Positions 59,672-64,000 of a DNA stretch of 64,000 nt are shown piece after piece. Positions within the stretch are counted from its first letter, which is position 1, and every line of letters starts with the position of its first letter. The DNA lies in NCBI GenBank assembly GCA_017936285.1, contig JAGBFU010000018.1, forward strand, positions 1 through 64,000, read 5' to 3'. The notes beneath the pieces are model-generated. The model did not search any database. It was not told the DNA's origin and saw nothing but the letters and a program-made list of their open reading frames with translations. Origin of the DNA: Marinifilaceae bacterium. GTDB lineage: Bacteria; Bacteroidota; Bacteroidia; Bacteroidales; Marinifilaceae. A program made the position numbers and the translations under genes.

Positions 59672-60095
59672 AAATTGAATTTGTTTTTAAATCATAGACT
59701 TATCTCTATTTTTTGTTTGTTTTTAAATTTTATTGCCCTGATCCCTTGGAAAAGGCGCAATGTTGTTTCTCTTGTTTTTGTTTTTTTGATTTCTGTTTTT
59801 CTTGTTGTTTTTTTTAATTGTTAATACTTACTTTATTTCGACTTTTTCTTTTTCTACCATAATTTCCAACCTTAGCAAAGGAATATTTTAACATTTATAC
59901 CTCTGTCCATCGGCCAAAAAACGCATTTTTCACACTTAGCGACGCTACATCTCATCATTTTTACCTGCATTATCACAACGAACACAAGCAAAAATGCAAT
60001 TTTTCAATCTTTTGTCTTACAGAAGATTGCACGGGAGCAAACGTTTCCGAAAACTCAAGACAATACACCCATCCCTAAGTATGCACACGACAAAG
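59672..60095 (-). other. Long untranslated leader of the susC operon
   Basis: The predicted transcript start near 60089 leaves about 415 bases before the susC ATG. The last 130 bases are almost pure A with some C and G on the mRNA strand. A short open frame of ten codons (MVEKEKVEIK) starts near 59860. I see no recognised riboswitch or terminator in it. Such length suggests post-transcriptional control, but no element is identified. Confidence 0.4.
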
Positions 60096-60127
60096 CAAAT
60101 ATAATACTTATATGTTAAAAATACAAA
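60096..60127 (-). promoter_or_regulatory. Promoter of the susC operon
   Basis: Minus-strand TTTG (60127-60124), 20 bases, TATATTTG (60103-60096): a full match to the Bacteroidota promoter, lying between the tRNA terminator and susC. Confidence 0.75.
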
Positions 60128-60193
60128 AAGATTAAGGATAAATTTAAATTTTAACAATTGGAGATTAAAAAGAAAAATTGACAGATGTAAAAC

Positions 60194-60221
60194 AAAAAAA
60201 AAAGACAGCCTCACGGCCATC
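60194..60221 (-). terminator. Terminator of the SRP RNA-tRNA cluster
   Basis: A 7-bp stem including two G-U pairs (60204-60210 with 60215-60221, loop of 4), followed on the minus strand by a run of ten T. Confidence 0.85.
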
Positions 60222-60227
60222 TTCCTG

Positions 60228-60299
<72 letters not shown>

Positions 60300-60306
60300 A
60301 TTTCTG

Positions 60307-60379
60307 AGCCTCTTGTCGGGTTCGAACCAACGACCTCGAGATTACAAATCACGCGCTCTACCAACTGAGCTAAAGAGGC
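60307..60379 (-). tRNA. tRNA-Thr(UGU), copy 1
   Basis: Minus-strand cloverleaf: acceptor GCCTCTT/AAGAGGC, anticodon loop TTTGTAA (anticodon TGT, Thr), T loop TTCGAAC. The anticodon stem CGTGA/TCTCG has a central T-T mismatch. Discriminator T, no encoded CCA. Identical to the copy at 60400-60472. Confidence 0.94.
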
Positions 60380-60399
60380 AAGAATATATATAAAAACGG

Positions 60400-60472
60400 A
60401 GCCTCTTGTCGGGTTCGAACCAACGACCTCGAGATTACAAATCACGCGCTCTACCAACTGAGCTAAAGAGGC
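60400..60472 (-). tRNA. tRNA-Thr(UGU), copy 2
   Basis: An exact duplicate of the neighbouring tRNA-Thr(UGU), including the T-T mismatch in the anticodon stem. It is the tRNA closest to the SRP RNA gene; 20 bases separate the two copies. Confidence 0.94.
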
Positions 60473-60485
60473 AATTTTTCAAAGA

Positions 60486-60588
60486 AAAGGGTAAGCGAAC
60501 TATATCGCACCGCTACAACCATCTACCCTTGCTACCTTCCGATCCTGGGGGAGTTCAACAGGAGCTGGTCGTATAGGACTTACCCGGG
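60486..60588 (-). ncRNA. ffs: Signal recognition particle 4.5S-type RNA
   Basis: About 100 bases on the minus strand containing the SRP signature GGAAGGTAGCA, with the apical hairpin around CTCCCCCAGGATCGG. The ends pair (GGGTAAG near 60585 with CTTACCC near 60489), giving one long hairpin as in bacterial small SRP RNA. The RNA binds Ffh and directs membrane proteins to the Sec translocon. Ends are estimated. A standard promoter lies directly upstream and three tRNA-Thr genes follow on the same strand. Confidence 0.88.
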
Positions 60589-60590
60589 CA

Positions 60591-60622
60591 CAAAGGTACA
60601 AAAAAGTTTATAACCACCAAAG
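60591..60622 (-). promoter_or_regulatory. Promoter of the SRP RNA-tRNA cluster
   Basis: Minus-strand TTTG (60622-60619), 20 bases, TACCTTTG (60598-60591). Exact match; predicted start near 60586, at the first paired base of the RNA. Confidence 0.85.
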
Positions 60623-60722
60623 AATATCAAGAAAATTTATCAATATTTTTTTTCGTTATATTTTGAAACCTTTTTATCTCAATTTCAGTATAAGAAACAT
60701 GAACATTTAACGCACTGAAATT

Positions 60723-61259
60723 ATGGCTATTGCACACAGCTTCATAAATCAAAGAAGCGAAAGTATCGAAATTGAAAAGAGTAAGGCATTATGCAATTTC
60801 AAGCAATATTTATACGCAGAAGATTTCAAAAGTGCCTTTGAAGCGGCTAAAAAAGAGCTTAATTTTGACAAAATCTATCTTTTGGTTGTAAAAAACGACC
60901 AAAAATTATCCACATTTCCCGACAGAAACAGAGAGATTGATGGGAAAGTACAGCCATACATTCCGGAATTCTATTCACAACTTGCAGAAAACGGCTTTAT
61001 ACATATAACAAGCAACGATATTGAGACTCAGGAGCTGTATGATATAATGAAGAGAGATGATATTCAAGAATTCTATCTTTACCCTATTTATAGTTCGTTT
61101 GAGGCATTAACCTTTATATGCTGCGCACGACGTGGAGCAAACACCAATCTCACAGTCCATCTGTACGAGACATCAACAATTAACTATATGTCAATTTTGA
61201 TTGGCGAAACGATTGACAGAATCAATTACCGTTCAATGCGACAACAGTCATTCGCCTGA
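60723..61259 (+). CDS. Conserved-looking protein of unknown function
   Basis: I do not recognise this 178-residue protein. It has no signal peptide or membrane segment. The pattern of alternating strands and helices (KIYLLVVKND, EFYLYPIYSSFEALTFICC, YMSILIGETID) would fit a small alpha/beta sensory-type fold such as GAF, but that is a guess. Codon use looks like its neighbours. Its final 34 bases overlap the end of the convergent exonuclease gene. The upstream gap (60599-60722) holds only the SRP RNA promoter and AT-rich DNA. Confidence 0.7.
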   Translation: MAIAHSFINQRSESIEIEKSKALCNFKQYLYAEDFKSAFEAAKKELNFDKIYLLVVKNDQKLSTFPDRNREIDGKVQPYIPEFYSQLAENGFIHITSNDIETQELYDIMKRDDIQEFYLYPIYSSFEALTFICCARRGANTNLTVHLYETSTINYMSILIGETIDRINYRSMRQQSFA

Positions 61260-61822
61260 ATAAGTTTATTATATAATCTTACCGCACCCCAGGCGTCGGT
61301 TGCGGCATATGCTATTTGAGCAGGAGTCAATTCATCTGCAGCCCAGTTAGTGATTCTCTGTCTTTTAGAGATATGAACTCCAAAAACAATTGCCATCAAT
61401 TTGGCAAAAGATTTATCCGCTATACCGTATTTTGAAACAATACTCTGTAAATCGACAAAAGAGCGGGGAGTAAATTTTGAAAGTCTCTTCAAACCCTGCA
61501 AATCATCATGAATCCCTACTCCTACCTTAATTATATTCGGAGTCTCCAGTAGATTTTTTATTATATCAGAAAAGTGAACTTTGTTTAAACGAATCTGTAC
61601 AACATAGTTTTCCGATGCCAACTGAAGCAGTGAAATCGGATAGAGTACCCCCTTTTTAAATGCCGGGCGAGTCTCTGTATCAAATCCAATAACCTCACTT
61701 TTCAATAGAGGTCTAAGCGCATCCTCCAACTCCTCTTCACGCTCTACAACTACAACCTCTCCCTCATATACCGCCAGTGGCAGCTCAGCAATCTCCTCCT
61801 TTGTAATTGTTGATCTATACAT
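61226..61822 (-). CDS. DEDDy-type 3'-5' exonuclease
   Basis: A 198-residue RNase D/WRN-like exonuclease domain. GFDTET supplies the first acidic pair, GVGIHDDLQGL the next Asp, and YAATDAW the Tyr/Asp of the DEDDy motif. There is no helicase or HRDC domain. The ATG at 61822 is preferred over a GTG one codon upstream that overlaps the previous stop. It follows the DUF5063 gene by 2 bases. Confidence 0.9.
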   Translation of the reverse strand: MYRSTITKEEIAELPLAVYEGEVVVVEREEELEDALRPLLKSEVIGFDTETRPAFKKGVLYPISLLQLASENYVVQIRLNKVHFSDIIKNLLETPNIIKVGVGIHDDLQGLKRLSKFTPRSFVDLQSIVSKYGIADKSFAKLMAIVFGVHISKRQRITNWAADELTPAQIAYAATDAWGAVRLYNKLIQANDCCRIER

Positions 61823-61824
61823 CA

Positions 61825-62427
61825 CTAATACTCCTCCTCTATTCCATACTCCTCTTCCAATTCATCAAAGCCATACTCATCATCCGAATCATCCGAAGAT
61901 GAATCAAATGCCATGGAGTTACATTTTGCCAGATGAATAGCACGCAATACCTCGGCACACGCCTTACCCCAATAGAGATCAAAATTATTGTTCAAATTCC
62001 ATATAGCCTCGCCCATCACCGCATCAACGCCACTTTTGTATGAGTGAACAAAATTTTTCAGATCCTGATAAATATCCGAGATTTTTTCAGAAATAGTATG
62101 AACCACCGGCTCTTCATGAAAGCCATCTACATCGTCAAATATCTCAAGATAGTCATCATACTCCCCCATCTTGCTCTTTATCAATGCAAACAGCGTATTG
62201 TACTCATCCTCAGTTACCGCATCTTCGCACATACCCTCCTCATCACTATCTATCACAGGCAACATAGTACCTTTGAGATAGATAAGGGGAATAAACTTTT
62301 GAAGTTTACCAACAAACTCTTCACGGCTTATTTTGGCAGAGGTAGTCAAAAACAGCAAAAACTCTTTAGCTACGGTTACAAACTCAACAACCGATGCTGA
62401 ATATACTTTATCGTGCAAACTCTCCAT
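61825..62427 (-). CDS. DUF5063 family protein
   Basis: A 200-residue acidic cytoplasmic protein with helical character (about 1-165) and a highly acidic tail rich in Ser, Asp and Glu. I recognise it as DUF5063, which in Bacteroidales commonly precedes the 3'-5' exonuclease gene, as here. Function unknown; coupling suggests a shared role in nucleic-acid metabolism. Confidence 0.75.
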   Translation of the reverse strand: MESLHDKVYSASVVEFVTVAKEFLLFLTTSAKISREEFVGKLQKFIPLIYLKGTMLPVIDSDEEGMCEDAVTEDEYNTLFALIKSKMGEYDDYLEIFDDVDGFHEEPVVHTISEKISDIYQDLKNFVHSYKSGVDAVMGEAIWNLNNNFDLYWGKACAEVLRAIHLAKCNSMAFDSSSDDSDDEYGFDELEEEYGIEEEY

Positions 62428-62439
62428 CCTATTTCTGCA

Positions 62440-63051
62440 TTAGAAGGTACCCATTCCCTGACGAATAATTTCGGGCTCATCGTCAGAGCAGTCAACTACG
62501 GTCGACGGCTCATCATTTCCATAACCGCCATCTATAACTACTTCAACAAGTTTTTCATACTTTTCAAATATCAGTTCCGGATCAGTGGTGTACTCAGTTT
62601 CACCACCATCAGATTTGACTGATGTTGTCAACAACGGATTTCCCAACTCTTCAACTATTGCCTGAACTATTCTGTTATCAGGAATTCTTATTCCTATTGT
62701 CTTTCTCAACCCCTCAATTGAAGATGGAAGAGATTTGGCTGCGGGCAATATAAAGGTAAAAGGACCCGGTAAAGTACGTTTCATAAACTTAAACACCTTG
62801 TCGCCAATCTTTGTATATTTCCCGGCCATACTTATATCCGAACAAATAATCGAAAAGAGAGCTCGTTCAGGTTTTATACCTTTCAATGACGCCACTCTCT
62901 GTATTGCCTTAGGTTGCATTATATCACATCCAATAGCATAGACGGTATCGGTAGGATAAATTATCACCCCTCCCCGTCTCAACTCATCAACTATCTTACG
63001 CACCTCATTAATGTCGGTGTGATCTTCATATAATTTAATAAATCTGCCCAT
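62440..63051 (-). CDS. L-threonylcarbamoyladenylate synthase (Sua5/YrdC family)
   Basis: It makes the threonylcarbamoyl-AMP used to form t6A on tRNAs reading ANN codons, including threonine tRNAs. The 203 residues have the YrdC signature: IIYPTDTVYAIGCD, KGIKPERAL, LPGPFTFILPA and the RIPDNRI loop. It has only the YrdC domain, without the extra Sua5 domain. The promoter 18 bases upstream is divergent from that of the DUF4861 gene. Confidence 0.92.
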   Translation of the reverse strand: MGRFIKLYEDHTDINEVRKIVDELRRGGVIIYPTDTVYAIGCDIMQPKAIQRVASLKGIKPERALFSIICSDISMAGKYTKIGDKVFKFMKRTLPGPFTFILPAAKSLPSSIEGLRKTIGIRIPDNRIVQAIVEELGNPLLTTSVKSDGGETEYTTDPELIFEKYEKLVEVVIDGGYGNDEPSTVVDCSDDEPEIIRQGMGTF

Positions 63052-63068
63052 ACTTTACAAATGATGGA

Positions 63069-63101
63069 CAAAGGTAGTGAAAATTTATCTACCTTTGCAA
63101 A
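63069..63101 (-). promoter_or_regulatory. Promoter of the YrdC-family gene
   Basis: Minus-strand TTTG (63101-63098), 21 bases, TACCTTTG (63076-63069). Its -33 box touches the opposing -7 box on the plus strand. Confidence 0.65.
63090..63097 (+). promoter_or_regulatory. -7 box of the DUF4861 gene promoter
   Basis: TACCTTTG on the plus strand, mirrored by the opposing box 13 bases away. No TTTG at -33. The leader would be about 12 bases. Confidence 0.55.
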
Positions 63102-63114
63102 AAAGATATAGATG

Positions 63115-64000
63115 ATGAAAAAAATCGCTACCACTATTGTTATAACACTCTTAGCATCAATTGCTACAACTGCTCAGATACATGGTATTTATTCAATGGG
63201 TGAGGTTGCAATTTCGGAACTTCCACTAGAGTTACGCAACAAGAAGCAACTGATAGCCATTGACAAATGGGGTGATACTATTGTAACACAGAGTACCTAT
63301 GACGGTAAGGTTATATTCCCCATACTGAAATCAAAAAGCAACTCATTTATTATCGCCTCAAGCGACAAAGTTGCCGATACTGCTGTGTGCGGGGCTCATT
63401 ACCCGGAACGTCTTGACGATATCGCATGGGAGAACAATCTTGCCGCATACAGAGCCTATGGGCCTGCCCTGCAAAGAAGTGGAGAGCGGGCATTCGGATA
63501 TGACGTATGGACAAAAAGAGAGCCTCGACCAATTGTTAAAGAGCGATATTTCAACCACTTGCACAAGAATATATCATATCACACAGACCATGGAAACGGA
63601 ATGGATGTTTACGCAGTAGGAGCCTCTCTTGGATGTGGCACTGCTGCCCTCTACATTGACAGCACAATTGTATATCCATACTGTTGGAGTGAATACAAGA
63701 TATTGGATAACGGTCCTTGGCGTTTCACTGTCGAATTACGATACAACCCTACAGAGGTTAACGAACAGAGCGTCACTGAAGTAAGAACCATAACTCTGGA
63801 CTACGGCACTTATCTTAACAAAACCATCGTCAGATTCGAAGAGTTAGAAGAGAATAGGAAAATTGCTGCAGGGATAGTTGTACACAGCTCTAATCCTGAT
63901 GGATACTATTTTGATAAACAAGGAATTATAACCGTAGAAGACTCCACACAAAGCCAAGGAAACGGAGCCATATATGTCGGTTTGGTAAAGAGTGAGGGAT
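63115..64000 (+). CDS. DUF4861-like exported protein, 3' end cut by window edge
   Basis: Open from ATG 63115 (or ATG 63112) to the window end, 295 residues so far. A signal peptide ends near TTAQIHG. The segments SYHTDHGNGMDVYAVG, LGCGTAALY and NGPWRFTVEL match what I know of DUF4861 proteins, which occur with carbohydrate-use genes in Bacteroidota. No catalytic assignment is possible. Downstream context is missing. Confidence 0.68.
   Translation, partial: MKKIATTIVITLLASIATTAQIHGIYSMGEVAISELPLELRNKKQLIAIDKWGDTIVTQSTYDGKVIFPILKSKSNSFIIASSDKVADTAVCGAHYPERLDDIAWENNLAAYRAYGPALQRSGERAFGYDVWTKREPRPIVKERYFNHLHKNISYHTDHGNGMDVYAVGASLGCGTAALYIDSTIVYPYCWSEYKILDNGPWRFTVELRYNPTEVNEQSVTEVRTITLDYGTYLNKTIVRFEELEENRKIAAGIVVHSSNPDGYYFDKQGIITVEDSTQSQGNGAIYVGLVKSEG

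Noticed and set aside
60307-60472. Two 73-base identical repeats that could look like a repeat array
   Set aside because: They are complete tRNA-Thr(UGU) genes with cloverleaf pairing, not CRISPR or mobile repeats.

Overview
This window is a piece of chromosome from a Bacteroidales bacterium (phylum Bacteroidota), probably a gut or oral-type anaerobe. The evidence is a SusC/SusD pair followed by lipoproteins with acidic residues just after the lipobox cysteine, a GldE-like CBS-domain protein next to ssb, Bacteroidota-type families (DUF6057, DUF5063, DUF2027-Smr, DUF4861), AT-rich intergenic DNA, and many copies of the phylum's sigma-factor promoter (TTTG, 19-21 bases, TAnnTTTG). Shine-Dalgarno sequences are nearly absent, with one clear exception at 37706-37715. 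There are no rRNA genes, insertion sequences, phage genes or CRISPR arrays.

Layout. 1-15089 is almost entirely minus strand: a truncated large MG2-like surface protein, purU, then a long co-directional run dapB, lepB, a DJ-1/PfpI protein, birA, a frameshifted small relative of the MG2-like proteins, parE, parC, aroK, a nitroreductase and a PepD-like M20 protein. 15245-18609 (plus) carries a lipoprotein and a second full-length MG2-like protein. 18687-21960 (minus) is thrS-infC-rpmI-rplT. 22074-27782 (plus) has folC, an EamA transporter, a DUF6057 membrane protein and a lipoprotein with one c-type heme motif. 27847-33782 has a Rid-family protein, a DUF2027-Smr protein, trxB, an XRE regulator, a THUMP-like methyltransferase and a potassium-channel-like protein with a non-standard filter. 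33838-38002 (minus) has a DsbD-type reductase, RNase G, a 30-residue COX24-like basic protein and HU. 38266-40009 (plus) is ssb-gldE. 39984-46152 (minus) is ligA, a clpC interrupted by an in-frame TAG, and an alkaline-phosphatase-fold protein lacking its metal ligands. 46257-49061 (plus) is a zincin, beta-propeller and barrel-like outer-membrane protein. 49154-59671 (minus) is a SusC/SusD locus with four lipoproteins and no sugar-degrading enzyme. 60228-60588 (minus) holds three threonine tRNA genes downstream of the SRP RNA gene. 60723-64000 has an orphan gene, a DEDDy exonuclease, a DUF5063 protein, a Sua5/YrdC protein and a truncated DUF4861 protein.

How it fits together. Most genes are housekeeping: topoisomerase IV, translation, folate, lysine and shikimate steps, thiol redox and protein export. 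The accessory parts are cell-surface systems: the MG2-like trio, the SusCD-fasciclin locus and the zincin-barrel protein. Several recognisable folds have lost key residues: the PepD-like protein, the phosphatase-like protein and the channel-like protein. Two genes carry single lesions: a one-base shift near 11129-11132 and a nonsense codon at 41851-41853. These are either real decay or sequence errors.
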